NCBI GenBank assembly: GCA_022828595.1
Contig: JAKGHH010000006.1
Coordinates: 12,582,499-12,646,498 of the forward strand
Reading direction: 5' to 3'
Origin: Nelumbo lutea
Taxonomy: Eukaryota > Streptophyta > Magnoliopsida > Proteales > Nelumbonaceae
Length of the DNA stretch: 64,000 nt
Positions 1 to 12,501 of the stretch are shown here, one piece after another (within the stretch, counting starts at the first letter, position 1; each line of letters starts with the position of its first letter). Position numbers and translations under genes: made by a program. The notes under the pieces are model-generated. The model worked only from the letters and a program-made list of their open reading frames with translations, did not search any database and was not told the DNA's origin.

Positions 1-387
1 TGGTTGTTACAAATGAAATTTACCTACATAGGTGAAATGATAGTTTCGACTAGTCCACTTGTGGCACATGTGAGGTCCCTTAAAAACTAAAATACAGAAC
101 GTATCATATCAATATTTTAATTCTTACTAAGGCATGCATCTTCTATGCTCATTCCCATGTGAAAATTTCATACCTCCCTTTTCTTAATGTTATAATGTAT
201 ATTGTGATGGTTGAACTGTATTATTCCAAATCTATATCTAATCTCTATGGCCCTAAAAAGAGGTAGTAGCTTTGATAGCCCCAAGATCCCAAGTGGTTTG
301 TTCGTTAATTAATTATCACAAAGCTTAGGTATTGGAACCAATGCCATTTCATGAGGGGTGTATAGAAGCTGAAAAGAATTAAAGAAA
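1..387. other. AT-rich intergenic stretch, no gene seen
   Basis: No reading frame with recognisable content and no clear repeat boundary is visible. It lies just outside the copia LTR that starts at 388, so it is flanking DNA of that insertion. Confidence 0.5.
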
Positions 388-589
388 TGTTGTATTTCTC
401 ACTCACTTTGAATTACAGATACAAAGTGTATGTATACATGAGAAGGTTACAGTCCTATCTATAGAAGGTATATGAGAGGTAAAATGGGATAAGAGATAAG
501 AGAATTTATCTCTTAGTTGAAGTGTTGGTGATTTGGAGTTTGCTCCGCTTTGCATGCACACGATGGCTACCTTGTGATTGTCGTTAACA
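388..589 (-). repeat. 3' LTR of a small copia element (about 202 bp)
   Basis: Seen: on the plus strand the block opens TGTTGTATT and closes GTTAACA, so both ends match the TG...CA rule with short inverted TGTT/AACA termini. On the minus strand it is preceded by the purine-rich tract TTGAAGGAGGA (revcomp of 590-600), a good polypurine tract, and by the C-terminal copia pol remnant ('TKPL' region). A 200-bp LTR fits Ale/Retrofit-type copia elements (family knowledge). No second copy of this LTR is present, so the 5' half is lost. Confidence 0.75.
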
Positions 590-2935
590 TCCTCCTTCAA
601 GTTGGACGAGGCAGTGCATGTTCAACTACTGCCCCGTCCAACTTGGACCAAAGTAATTCAAACCTTGTGAAAGCTAGAGGTTTGGTAAAGGTGTCAACAA
701 TCTGGTCATGAGTGGAGATGTAGTGAATATGAAGAAAACTCTTGGCAATTTATTCACGCACAAAGTGGAATTTTATATCAATGTGTTTAGTGCGTACATG
801 AAATATGGAGTTGGCAACAAGGTACATAGCACCAATATTGTCACACCACAGCACCAAAGAAGAAGACGAGGGAAAACCAAGCTTGGTAAGCAACGATCTA
901 ACCCCCGTGACTTCTGATGTGACAAGAGCAAGGCTTCGGCATTCAGCCTTGGTCCTGGATCAAGAAATTAGTAGCATGTTTCTTTGAAGACCAAGAAGTG
1001 AGATTAGAATCCATAAAGATGCAATAACCACCATGGGACTTCCTATCATCGAGGCAGCCAGCCCAGTCTGAGTTGGAGAAAACATGTAGACGAGTAGAAG
1101 ACGGAGGAGTGATATAGAGGCCATGAGGGAATGCTTGAGGTAGCGCATAATGCGCTTGGCAAGGTTCCAATGCTTGATAGTGGGGGCATGCATATACTAA
1201 CAAGCCTTATTGACAACTAAGGCAAGGTCGGGGTGAGTGATAATCCATATGCAAGTAGGAATGAGCTTAGCTTTGCAAACCAGGCATGAGGTGCCTGTTT
1301 CAGTCCATATAGGGACTTACGAAGACAACACACATGAGATAAGTGTTGGTCACCAACAAAGCTAGGGGTTGCATCATATACAATTCCTGTAAGTTTCCAT
1401 TAAGAAATGCATTATGAATGTCAAGTTGGTGAAGGGGCCAATGATGTGCGATAGCAATGCTCAAAGCAGAATGAACAATGGGGGACTTTACAACTGAACT
1501 GAAAGTTTCAATGAAGTCAAAACCCTCTCGCTGGTTGTAACCCTTGGCGACAAGACATGCTTTATAGCACTCAATAGTGCCATTAGCTCTTCTCTTGTCA
1601 CGGAAGAGCCATTTGTACCCAATGACGTTGTAGTGTGATTGAGTAGGAACCAAATCCCTTGTAGGGGTGTCAACGGATGGAATTCGAATTGGATCAGGCA
1701 ATATCTGAATTCGAATCCGATTAAATATTTGAATATTCAATTGATTCGAATTCGATTAATTAATTATTTTAGATAATTAATAAATATATAAAACAAATAT
1801 TTTATTGATATAAAGTATATAAATATATAAATTATTTATATAACTTAATTATTATATATAAAATATTTTATATATTATATAATAATTAAATAATTAGTTG
1901 AATTCAGATATTTATTGAATCGAATTAGATCATATCCGAATTCAACCAATTAGATATTCGAATTATCTGAATTCAATTTAATTATGTCGAATATCAAATT
2001 CAAAATCAGATTTTCGAATACCGTTTATACCCCTAATCCCATGTTCCATTGCGAATGAGAACATTCAATTCATCAACATTGCAGCATGCCGATTAAGTAA
2101 ACGAAGAGCATGAAAGGCACATGATGGTTCACTGTCAAGGGATGGCATAGGAAGATGGTAGGCCATGTAAGACAACTCGTGATTTAGCTTCAAGGTACCA
2201 GCCTTAGATCTAGTTGCCATGAAGTGAGTTAAAAGGTAGAGATGGATGCACTGCAATTGTAGGGTGAGGAGATGAATGCAAACTATCATTAGGTGAAGAA
2301 GTAACTAGAGGAAGAGCAGATGGGGGCTCATGATCAAGGGGATTGATGTTTGTTAGTTCTGAAGTGGGTGTATAGGATGCAACCGTAGTTGTTGGCAATG
2401 TGGAGGCGGTGGGCCACATAATAGGGGGGGAGACCAGAGGGCTGGGAAGAGGGGCTAGGCACTGTGGCATATGCACAAGAAGACTAAGAACGAAAAGGAA
2501 ATATAGATTCGTCGAAAATTAGATGGATGGATGTGTATACCTTTCCAGTTGCAGGATAAGTTTGTGAGAATTATATGGCCGTACGTATGGAAAGCAACAG
2601 CAACCAAAGGTCTTAAGAAGCTTGTAGCCCAGGGGCTTGTGGTACAATGTTTCACAAGGAGAAAGCTCGTTAACAGTATTAGATGGCATTTGATTGATTA
2701 AATAAGTTGTAGCTGAGGAAGCATGATGCCGGTATATAATCCTGTTTCGACAATGTGTTGATGTCATCTTTCAACCAACCCGTTTTTTGAGGATGTATGA
2801 AGACATGCAAGTCGATGTATAACACTTTGTTGATCAAGATAAGAGAGAACAGACTTGTATTCATTGCCACCATCAGTTTGCAGGGCCTTGATCATACTAT
2901 TAGAAAGTCATTCAATATGTCTTTTAAACATGATG
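590..2935 (-). pseudogene. Ty1/copia pol relic (integrase C-terminus, RT, RNase H)
   Basis: This is a broken polyprotein gene of an Ale-like copia retrotransposon, read on the minus strand from about 2935 down to 601. Visible in order: integrase core around 'LQTDGGNEY' (2840-2885) and 'NGLVER'; integrase C-terminus 'TYLINQMPSNTVNE...LKTFGC'; a low-complexity linker; 'MATRSKAGTLK' just before RT (about 2200-2220); RT 'KARLVAKGYNQ'-like and '[14 protein letters not shown]' motifs; 'SLYGLKQAP'; then RNase H 'SDWAGCLDDRKS' and 'DNIGA...RTKHID'. The YVDD-bearing half of RT is missing: the text jumps from about 1215 to 'VNKAC.YMHAPT', a deletion of roughly 170 codons. Several frameshifts and stops occur and a MITE interrupts it at 1662-2035. 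It is non-functional; homologous sequence stops at a junction with gypsy DNA near 2935. Confidence 0.88.
1662..2035. mobile_element. hAT-type MITE in the copia RT gene
   Basis: Seen: termini TAGGGGTGTCAACGG and (reverse complement of the right end) TAGGGGTATAAACGG. The flanks are ATCCCTTG (1654-1661) and ATCCCATG (2036-2043), an 8-bp target duplication with one mismatch, the size expected for hAT. The interior is very AT-rich with repeated TTCGAAT words. Removing it rejoins the copia RT frame ('GTWDLVPTQ'-like), which supports the boundaries. No coding capacity. Confidence 0.88.
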
Positions 2936-5032
2936 AAGATGGGGAACCCAGAGAAGACGGACTACCTCAAGTGGCCATCGTCACTTCCACCAGGCCAAGG
3001 GGAACAATACAAAGTATTGCCGAGATCTCAAGAAGGAGATTGAGGAGCTGATTAGGTGTGGGTACTTGAAGCAGTTCGTTAAGAAGGATGACCGAGCACC
3101 TGAGCAACCGAGGAATCGACAGAACGAGCCCTAAGATGATGAAATCGCCGGGGCGATCTCGGTGATCACCAACAGATCTGTGGTGGTCGAATGCATCATG
3201 TCAACTGGGAAGACATTCACTTTGTAGACGCCTTCAACAAGATGAAATTAGATTGGAAGGATCTCATCCCAACCAATGTGCCTTTGGTCAGTTTCAGTGG
3301 GGATGTTGTCTTCCCCATCAGGAAAATAAACTTGCCGATTTCAACAAGAACCGCATCAAATAGACAGAGGCTAAACCATGATTTTTTATCGTTGATTAAC
3401 CATTGCCTTACAACACCATTCTAGGCTGCCCAATCTTGCATGCCCTCCGAGTTGTGCTATCCACTTACCACCTTGCAATGAAGTTTCCAGTCAAGTACGG
3501 AATCAATGTGGTTATGGGGGAGCAGCTTGAGTCCCAAAAATGCCATGTGGCGGCCCTAAAGAGCAAGGACAAGCAATCACTACCACTCGACCTAGACCTC
3601 AACCTGCTTGAAGAGTCCAGCAATAAGCAAGGAGGACTTGTGGAAGAAGTTGTCTTTGTTCCTCTTTCTAAGGCCAAGCATGAGAAGGTGTAGATCTAGT
3701 CATGCCTTGAGGAACCTCTAGACAAAGAACTAGTTGGATTTTTAAGATTAAATTCTGATATTTTTGCTTGGTTGACTGCCAATGCGCCCAACATATACCC
3801 CTCTATTATAACCCATAGACTTAACGTAAATCCTTTGGTTAAACCTATAAAACAGTGAAAAAGAAACTTCACCAGAAACAAGTGAAGAATTATTGGCAAG
3901 GAGGTTAGGGAGCTCCTTGACATTGAATCATTACGGAAGTCGAGTACCCAATTTGGATACCAATGTGGTGCTCATCAAAATGGCCCAGGGGAAGTGGTAC
4001 ATGTGCATTGATTACACTGACATAAATAGAGCCTACCCAAAGGGTAGCCTCCCACTCGCCAAAATAGGCTGACTAGTAGATGCCACCTTAGGATCAAGTT
4101 GTTGAGCTTCATGGATGCCTACTTGGGCTACTACTAGATCTAAATGGATCCAATGGACCAAGAAAAAATGACCTTCATAACTAAGACTGATTTATACTTT
4201 TATAAAGTCATACCCTTCGGTCTTAAGAATGTCGAGGAAACTTATCAACATCTTGTAAATAATATTTCCATGGTTTAATAGGAAAAAAATTGAGATTTAC
4301 ATTAACGATATGGTTGAGAAAACCCATTTTTTTATTCTCACATTATCGACCTCACCAAGGTCTTTAATATTTTAAGGAAATTTAAGTTAAAGAATAATCC
4401 TAATATGTGTGTGTTCAGTGTTACATCTGGTAAGTTTCCTGGTTATATGGTGGCCTGACGTGGCATTGAACTCAACCCTAAGAGGATCTAGGCAATCCTG
4501 GATATGCCACCTCCAAGGTCTGTTAAGGAAGTCCAAAGACTTACTGGCCAAGTTGCCATCCTCAATTGTTTTATGTCCAGGTCACCAAGGCGATTCCTCC
4601 ACTTTTTCCAAGCAATTAAAGATCCTAAGGACTTCCAATGGACTAAGGAGTGTTAGTTTACATTTAACAAACTCAAAAACTATCTGAGCTTGCCATCATT
4701 GTTAATAAGGTTTAAGTTTGGAGATGAACTTCTCCTGTACTTGTCAACCAGTGACAAAGTCATCAGCCAGTAATAGTCCAGATAGTAGACAAAGTGTAGT
4801 GACCTATTTACTATAAGAAGGGTCTTATATGTAGTCGAGACCAGATACCCTTACGTTGAAAAGATCGCTTTCGTGCTCATTGTCTTGGCTCATAAGTTGA
4901 GGCCATATTTCTAAGCTCTCAAAATCGTCACGCTCATAAACTAGTCCCTTTGCATTAGACGAACTATCTTCAAGCTTGAAGGTGTGCACTAATGTGGCAC
5001 CCTTCCCCAGGTCGGGAGTAGAACCTTGGATC
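2936..5032 (+). pseudogene. Ty3/gypsy (Tat-like) gag-pol relic
   Basis: This is a heavily decayed polyprotein of a Tat-lineage gypsy element, related to elements D and E of this window. Visible in order: the end of gag ('DLKKEIEELIRCGYLKQFVKK', about 3020-3090) with most of the zinc knuckle deleted; protease tail ('CPILHALRVVLSTYHLAMKF', 3425-3490); a linker; RT pieces with 'PFGLKN' (about 4207-4230) and 'YINDM' where the catalytic YVDD is expected (Asp to Asn, about 4300); RNase H tail to about 4985. Stops and frameshifts are frequent. Both ends are truncated: the left abuts copia DNA, the right abuts the LTR of element A. No LTR of its own is recognisable. Confidence 0.85.
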
Positions 5033-7087
5033 CTCTACACAGTGTATGCCCTTAGCTCCAATCAAAATGATGTACATTATGACATTTAATATAAATGAAT
5101 ATAGTACAAATTTGATTCATGCTATTATGGTGTGTTTCTGTGTAAAACCCTTAAACTGGACACATATGAGACTCGTGCTAGTTTAGAATCTTCATAGTCG
5201 TTGGATAGATCTGGGGAGATTTATCTTGCCAAGGTTGAAACTTATGTGCTGCCAAGTTGGTTAAGGCAGCTTATCTCAGCTGCCAGGGTGGGACCTGAGG
5301 TACATGTAGTGTGGGATTTCTTCAAACTTTGAACTGGACCAAAATTCCAGTATTGCCCTAGACCTTAGAAATAGGTGGGCAAAACTAGAATGTTACACCT
5401 GACCCCTAGACTCGATTATGGTACTGCACTGGGTGTCGGATTGGGCTATCTTTGATATTCCATTTAGTGAGATCCTTAGAGGGGGTCAAAACCTGGGTAT
5501 GATCACTGGGTGATCATAGTGACAGGATCAGCCCCTTTGTCAGACAAAGTGAATGCTCGGGGATATACTCTCTTTGATGGAAACCAAAACTGTCGGCAAT
5601 CGATTTCAATCGTTGAAATTTGTTTTGCAAAATATACTTATATAGAGATATACATATATATTATGTTTTCAAAGTTCCCAAAAGGTTTTAATTCCCGGGA
5701 ACCATGTGAGTAGAGAGTGCAGCACTGTACCTTGCATCTGAGGGAGATGTCCTCTCTTGTTGGGTAGTTTTTTATCATTATGGGCTGAGAGGTTAAGTGT
5801 AAATCCATTGAAGGTAATACCTGATGGGCTAATCTTGCATCTGCCCATAGTCCTTGGGTTTTTATAAGGTGGCTTGATCTAAGGACCATTCAGTGTAAAT
5901 TTTGGCCCCATTAAGAGCTCATGGTGATGGACTCAGGAGTTCACTGTCTCCTATTGTGAATTTGGCCAGGCCTTGTGACAGAGGCTGGGCTGAACCCATG
6001 TGGTGGATGTGTAGATCAATATTTAGGTCCCATGCCATACAAGGATAGCCAACTAAGCAACAGATTAAGAGGGCTAGTGAGCACATAAACTTAATGGGCA
6101 TGAAATCCCAATTCGAACTAGCTTAATAAGATTAATTAAAAGAGGGTGGTTCTGGGATTTGGATCAGCAGATAGGATAAGGGATTATCCCTATCCATTCA
6201 AAGAGTCCAGATCCAAATAATAGATTTGGATAAGGAAACTCCTAATTTGATTAGGAAGGCTAATCTTTATCTACAGATAAGATAAGGGATTATCCTTATC
6301 TCTTAAAGAGAGTCTAGATCCAAATAAAAGATTTGGATTTAGAAACTCCTAATGAGATTAGGAGAACCTCTCTTTAAGGCTATAAATATGAGAGCAGGGC
6401 GTACTCTCAAAGACATCAGATAGTCTACTAAATTAAGAGAGAAGACAATATACAGTTCGACTACTTCTGTCTTCTGCTCTTGTTCCTTCTCTTGCCACCC
6501 TACCTACTTCGATAACTATCTCCACCCCAGAGTCGATTAACCCCTTTTGCCTAATGGGACCTTACTAGTCCGTAGGTCCGTTTAAGGTGATTTCAAGGCA
6601 CGAAGGAAACCCCCAAGCATGGTTTGCTCTCACTCCCACCATTGAGTGTGGCTAGAAACAAAAATACCTGGAAGAAGCGATCAAAAACATTTCTTGATAT
6701 TGCCTTTTGCTGGAAGAGGCAATCTGAAGTTGTGCTCACCAGCCCTCCATCATATTCTTGTTGAAGAATTTGGTTCTTATTGAAGAATCGTCCTGCTAAT
6801 TCTGCTTCACCTCACACCGTCTCATCTTTGGTGGAAGTAGTCTTTGTTTTTCTCCTTGGGCATGAACACCTTCATTGGGGGTTTAATATTACTCTCTATC
6901 AAGTATATCCCTCTACTCTCTTTTGGTTTCAGATCTGGTCTGGTTTGGTTTCAAGATTGATTCTTGAAAATGCATTTTCTAAAATAGGGAATGCGATTCC
7001 CACATGGGAGAGAGAGAAATTTTTAAAATTTTGCCCAACCTTCCTGTAGGGCTCGGCCATCCATATGATGGATCTCTCATCCCTTCA
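5033..7087 (+). repeat. 5' LTR of copia element A
   Basis: Alignment by eye with the copies at 12502, 14409 and 23760 identifies it. The first ten bases (CTCTACACAG) differ from the family start TGTTAGACAG; the end is ...CCCTTCA, one base before the primer site. A TATA box (CTATAAATA, about 6380-6388) marks the U3/R promoter. It is preceded by a ~106-bp tandem duplication (from 6168 and from 6274), each unit holding GATAAGGGATTATC and TCC..ATTTGGAT hairpins. ORFs inside it are incidental. Confidence 0.85.
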
Positions 7088-7088
7088 G

Positions 7089-7100
7089 TGGTATCAGAGA
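7089..7100 (+). promoter_or_regulatory. Primer-binding site (initiator-Met tRNA type), element A
   Basis: TGGTATCAGAG, one base after the LTR end, matches the 3' end of plant initiator-Met tRNA, the usual copia primer. The following bases (ATAG instead of CC) have mutated. Confidence 0.85.
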
Positions 7101-8846
7101 TAGGTTCAAATCTTGAACCAAAATTAAACTAGATCTGGATCTGCGCAAATGGGCAGAAGGCATTCTACCCGATTTGCGCAGTTAGCATTTTTCTGGGAAA
7201 TCGGTTCCCGGTTTTTGGGCGATTGATATGAAATTAAATCTTTATAAATCTGATTTATATTTAGAAATTTTATACATATTTTTATTGATTTTTGGGTTGT
7301 TCGTACGGTGGAGATCGAATTCTTTAATGGCATAAGAAATCTGCGCACCTGCTGTTTTTTTCATTCTTGGTCTGTCATTAATTGTTTTTAATTTTTAGAT
7401 GGAATGTATAGGAATTCAATTCTAATTTAATATTAATAGAAAATAGGTTTTCTTTTTTATTTCATTTGAGGAGGAAGCAGAAAGCGCAGATGAGAGATTT
7501 TCGCAGATATGGGTTCAGCTATCTGCGATTTACAGTTTTGGAAACTGCATATTGTGATCTAATTTTTGTTTTGCAGTGTAGCAGTCTGGCGAACAACCCT
7601 CCTACTGATTCTTGATTGTCTTGTATCAATTATTTAACTTTAGATAATTTTCTCTTGAATTAAATCTTGAATTAAAAATCAAACCCAAGACCCATTCAAA
7701 CCAGATTGGACCAAACTGGTTAGACCAAATCTATTGTTCACTTCTTATATGGGTCCAGGAGTTGATGGCTAATTGCAAAATGCAATTCAGCCCACATTTA
7801 TAAAATCTAGTTTTAATATGTTAAAACTGCTTTAACCCATTTCAGCATAAAAGCTATATTGGTCGAACTGTTCTTTGCAGTTCAGCCCATATACCTAGAC
7901 AATGTTAATCAGTAATATTATGAAATTATATGGGCTTTAATTATGGGTTTTACAATTATTTAATTGATTGGACCAATTATGGTATACATGGATGTGTGAT
8001 GTGCAACGTTCATGGGCAATAAGTACTTGGCCCATGTTGATTTGATGGTGGCTCTTGCGCACACCATGGATGAATGCACATCATTGTCATGGTGTCCTTA
8101 AGATCATTGGATGATCTCCCTTTTTGATGGGCCCCATATCAGCTTCCTCCCCAAGAAGAACCGTGCGGAACCCTAGCCGTTTAGGGCCCATCTAAATCTG
8201 GCTTTATGAAAGTCAGTGGGAGCCACTTTGGTTTGACCTAAATAAAACTGAGGCGTAATATTTCGTTCCCTCCACTGAAATATGAGTGCATGTAATATGG
8301 AGATTCATATGATGAACTCTCTAAAGGCCTTCCATCATTAACATGAACATGGGTCCTTTAGTAATGAGGAAATGTACCAAAAAATTGGGCTATCCCTTTG
8401 GTACTAGATCTGATGGATTGTTTCATAAGATGATAGGGGCATCGTAGACCGACGTGGGAGGGGCCTATCCTGAAAGGGAAGACTCTCTCATGGTACCTTG
8501 GCATTCACGAATATGATGGGTAAGCACTCATTGGACAGAAAAGGTTTAACCTAAAATGGCAATGAACCTTGTCTTACAAAGGCCAAAGGGAAAGCTCATA
8601 AGATGAGTGGATATGATCCTTCACAAAAGGTGGTAGGGTTATGCAGCTGAAACAGTTGGCTTCATGCACCCTATGTGATTTCTCACATTTACAGAGACAT
8701 TATTCGTAGTCTCCATCACTGAGATAGGAGGAAAATCTCAGAGATGAAAAAATGGAAATGGAACATAGATTAAAAGTCATATCTATGTAGATAACATGAA
8801 TCAAATAAGGTTGTGGACTAATATTTGCTTTGCCCTTTATCAGAAA
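7101..8846 (+). other. Untranslated leader of element A
   Basis: About 1.7 kb between primer site and gag, without a supported gene. Homologous leader sequence is found in element B (16218-17133) and C (18268-20013), sharing blocks such as the stretch near 8045-8105 and 19260-19320. It should hold the RNA packaging signal (family knowledge). Confidence 0.7.
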
Positions 8847-11800
8847 TGGCAAATGGTCAATTCGCTAAACTGTTGAACGATAACAAGCTTAAGGGACCAA
8901 ATTTCACTAACTTATATCTTAACCTTATGCTGGCCCTGACGTCTGAAAAATTGGACAAGGTAGCTAAAAACACTACTACGGAACGTCCGAGTGATAGGGC
9001 TTCTGAGGCCTGCATGAGGGACTATCAAGAATGAGATGAGAAAAATTCTCTTGCTCGGTGCTATATCTTAGTCTCCTTAGATAATCAGATACATAAACAA
9101 TTCGATCAGATTGAATTGTCCAAGGATATCTTGGATAATCTAAGGACAATGTATGAGGAGCATAATCACAATTCATGACCACACAAATGTCCAAGAACCA
9201 GCTAGTTCATGACCATTGTCTTAAGATGATGGGGTACATCAATGAACTGGGGGCTCTTGGATCTGGGATAGATCATGTCACTAAGGTTGATGCCATCCTG
9301 AACTCTTTGCCTCTAGGAACTCAGCAATATGCTACAGAGGACTGAGGAACTAAAAAGAATGATGAATCCATTGCCATGCTTGTTGAAAGTGGCAAAATGG
9401 GCAAGAAGAAGAGGAAGGCGAAGAAGATGTCTCAGAAGAAAGTTAGCAAGCCCAAAAGGCAGAGGGAGGACAAAGCATCAAATGCTTGTCACTTCTTTAA
9501 GCAAGCTGGCCACTGGAAGAGGAAATGTCCTTAATACCTAGAGGAACTGTCATTTGTCATAGAAACAAATATGTTGGTGACTTCTGCTTCCTGGTATATT
9601 GACTCCGGGGCTTCTACTCATGCATACATTGTAGGGGTTCAGGACAAGCAGAAGGCTGAGTGTGATTCTTTACTTGTGGACTTCTACAAGTGTTGCAGTT
9701 ACAACTATAGAAACTGTAGAATTGTATTTCAGAGAATGATCAATTACATTAAAATATTGTCTTTATGTACCCAATTTGAGAAAAAAAATTTGATTTTTGT
9801 TTCAAAACTGTGCAGATGGATTTTCTATTCTCTTTAGTAATATGATTACTATCAAAAGAAATATCAAATTGCTCGCATATGGAGAACTTAAGAATGGTCT
9901 CTATGTTCTCCATCCTTCTCTGAAAACAAATATAACCGAAACTACGTCAGATAATAACCCCAAGAAAATAACCCGTGATACAGTTAATCCCACGTACCTA
10001 TGGCATTACCGACTTGGCCACATTAACATAGATCGTATCACAAGGTTGGTAAAGGATGGTCCTTTGGATTTTCTTACTGTAGAAGATCTTTCAACCTGCG
10101 AACATCGCCTTCAGGGTAAGATGATGAAACGACCATTTAACGATAAGCTTGAAAGATCGACAGGCACACTTGACCTTATACATATTGATGTATGTGGTCC
10201 CATGAATGTTAGGACACGTAACTAGCACATTTACTTCATAACATTTACCGATGATCACTCTCGGTATGGTTACGTGTAACCTAATGAGACACAAGTTTGA
10301 ATCCTTTAAAAAGTTCAAATAGTTCATGCAAGAGGCCAAGAAATAGTTAGGGAGAGAAATTAAGACCCTTAGATCAGATCGAAATGGCGAGTATCTCTTT
10401 GACAAATTCAGGGACTACTTAAAAGACAATGGGATAATATCACAACTAGCTCATTCTGCTACACCATAGTTAAATGGTGTGTCAAAAAGGAGGAACTAGA
10501 CTTTATTGGATATGGTCCGATCACTTCTCGTACACTCAGAGCTACCCACATCCTTTTGGAGTTATGCATTAGAGACTTCAAGCTACCCACATCCCTATGA
10601 GCTTTGGACCGGTAAGAAACTAAGTGTAAGACACTTGAAGATTTGGGGTTGTCCGGCACATGTTAAAAGGATAAGTGCTAACAAATTGGAATCCAAGACC
10701 AACCGTTGCCTATTTATAGGTTACTCAAAAGGCTCTATAGGGTATTTATTCTATGACCCAGGAGAATAAAATGTGTTCTGTACCTGAAATACCCATTTCT
10801 TGGAAGACGATTACATCTTAAACAATCATCAACAAGAAGTTATTCTTGATGAGGATAGCTCAGGGGTAGTGGGAGATGTCTCACAAGCTCCAGTTAATAA
10901 TCAACCTAGAAGATCTACTTGGGATTCTGGGCCTTTAGTTCATTATGGCTATGACTAAGAAAGTTACTTGGTGTAAGCCACGACCAGTGAGGAGGACCCC
11001 ATGACTTATATGGAAGCTATGTTTGGCATAGATTCCTTGAAGTGGTTAGATGCCATGAGAGTAGAGATGAACTCAATGGAGACCAATGGTGTTTGGACTA
11101 TAGTAGTTCTGCCCCTTGGGGTAAAAGCAATTGGTTGCAAATGGATCTATAAGAGGAAGAAGGGCCCCGATGGTAAGGTTGAGACCTACAAGGCTCGTCT
11201 TGTGGCGAAAGAGTACACTCAGAAAAAAGGAATCGATTATGAGGAAACCTTTTCGCCTGTAGCCATGCTTAAATCCATTAGGATCCTGTTAGATGTAGCA
11301 ACATACCATGATTACGAAATTTGGAAAATGGATGTCAAAACAGCGTTCCTGAATGGAGATATTACTAAAGACATCCATATGCAGCAACCGTAAGGTTTCA
11401 TAGCTGCAGGTCAGGAACACATGGTATGTAAACTAAACCGATCCATATATGGACTTAAGCAAACTTCTAGGAGTTGGAACATCTGATTTGACTCTACCAT
11501 CAAACAATTTAACTTTGAGCAAAATCCGGATGAGCCCTGTGTTTATAGGAAAACCATTGGGGATAAGGTTACGTTCTTGGTTCTGTACGTATATGACATT
11601 CTACTCATTGGAAATGATGTAGGAATGTTAACTATGGTGAAAGTATGGCTTTCACATCAATTCTCCATAAAAGATATTGGAGAAGCCTCCTACATATTGG
11701 GTCTTTGACTCTATAGAGATAGATCGGTGAGGATAATAGGATTATCCCACTCTCTCTAGAGGTATGTCTCCCAAGACTCCCGAAGAGATTATGGGAATGA

Positions 11801-12438
11801 AAGAGACTCCCTATGCCTTAGCCGTAGGGAGTATCATGTATGTCATGCTGTGCACTCATCCTGACATTTCTCAGGCAGTGAGTGTGGTAAGCAAATATCA
11901 ATCTAACCTAGGGCAGGAGCATTGGACCGCTGTGAAAAATATACTAAAATACCTCCGAAGGACAAAAGAGTTTTGTTTGGTATTCAATGGTAGTTCAGTA
12001 TAGATCTAGGGGTATACTGATGCCGACTTCCAATCAGATCCAAATGATAGAAAGGATACATTTGGTTATATCTTCACGATAGGATCATGTGTTTTTTGCT
12101 GAAAAAGCAACAAACAGGGGTCCACTGCGGATTCTACAACCGAAGTCGAATACATTGCCGCAAGTGAAGCTGCCAAAGAAGCCGTATGGATGAAGATGTT
12201 CATTCAGGAATTATGAATAATTCCATCTAGCACATCACCCATTCCATTGTTGTGTGACAACACTAGAGCCATTGCTCAGGCTAAGGAGCCATGAGCCCAC
12301 TCGAAGTCAAAGCACATCGAGAGGAAGTACTACGTACTATGGGAGATAGTTGGTAGAGGGGACGTCCTAATTCAGAATGTAGAATCAGCGAAAAATGTAT
12401 CACACCCATTGATTAAGCCTGACAAAGAAAGTGTTTGA
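8847..12438 (+). pseudogene. Copia gag-pol gene of element A, broken
   Basis: One polyprotein in copia order. Gag starts at ATG 8847 ('MANGQFAKLLNDNKLKG') and ends in a CCHC knuckle ('CHFFKQAGHWKRKC', 9487-9530). The protease has an intact 'DSGAS' (Asp codon 9601). A rearranged stretch follows to about 9790. Integrase shows 'LWHYRLGHI' (HHCC zinc region, about 9998), 'IHIDVCGPM' and 'SFWSYALET'. RT begins near 11140 ('[28 protein letters not shown]'); its catalytic box reads 'YVYD' (about 11585-11600), so the second Asp position is lost. RNase H has 'TTEVEYIAASEAAKEAVW'. Stops occur at about 9032, 9530, 10222, 10770, 11391 and further on, with several frameshifts, so no full protein can be made. 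It is the same family as element C. Confidence 0.88.
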
Positions 12439-12501
12439 GAAACACGTGGAAAGTATGGGACTCCGACTTATACTCGATTGGACCTAAGTGCAAGTGGGAG
12501 C

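Noticed and set aside
7089..7100. tRNA gene near the TGGTATCAGAG words
   Set aside because: Only the 3' complement of a tRNA is present next to LTR ends; these are primer-binding sites, no cloverleaf.
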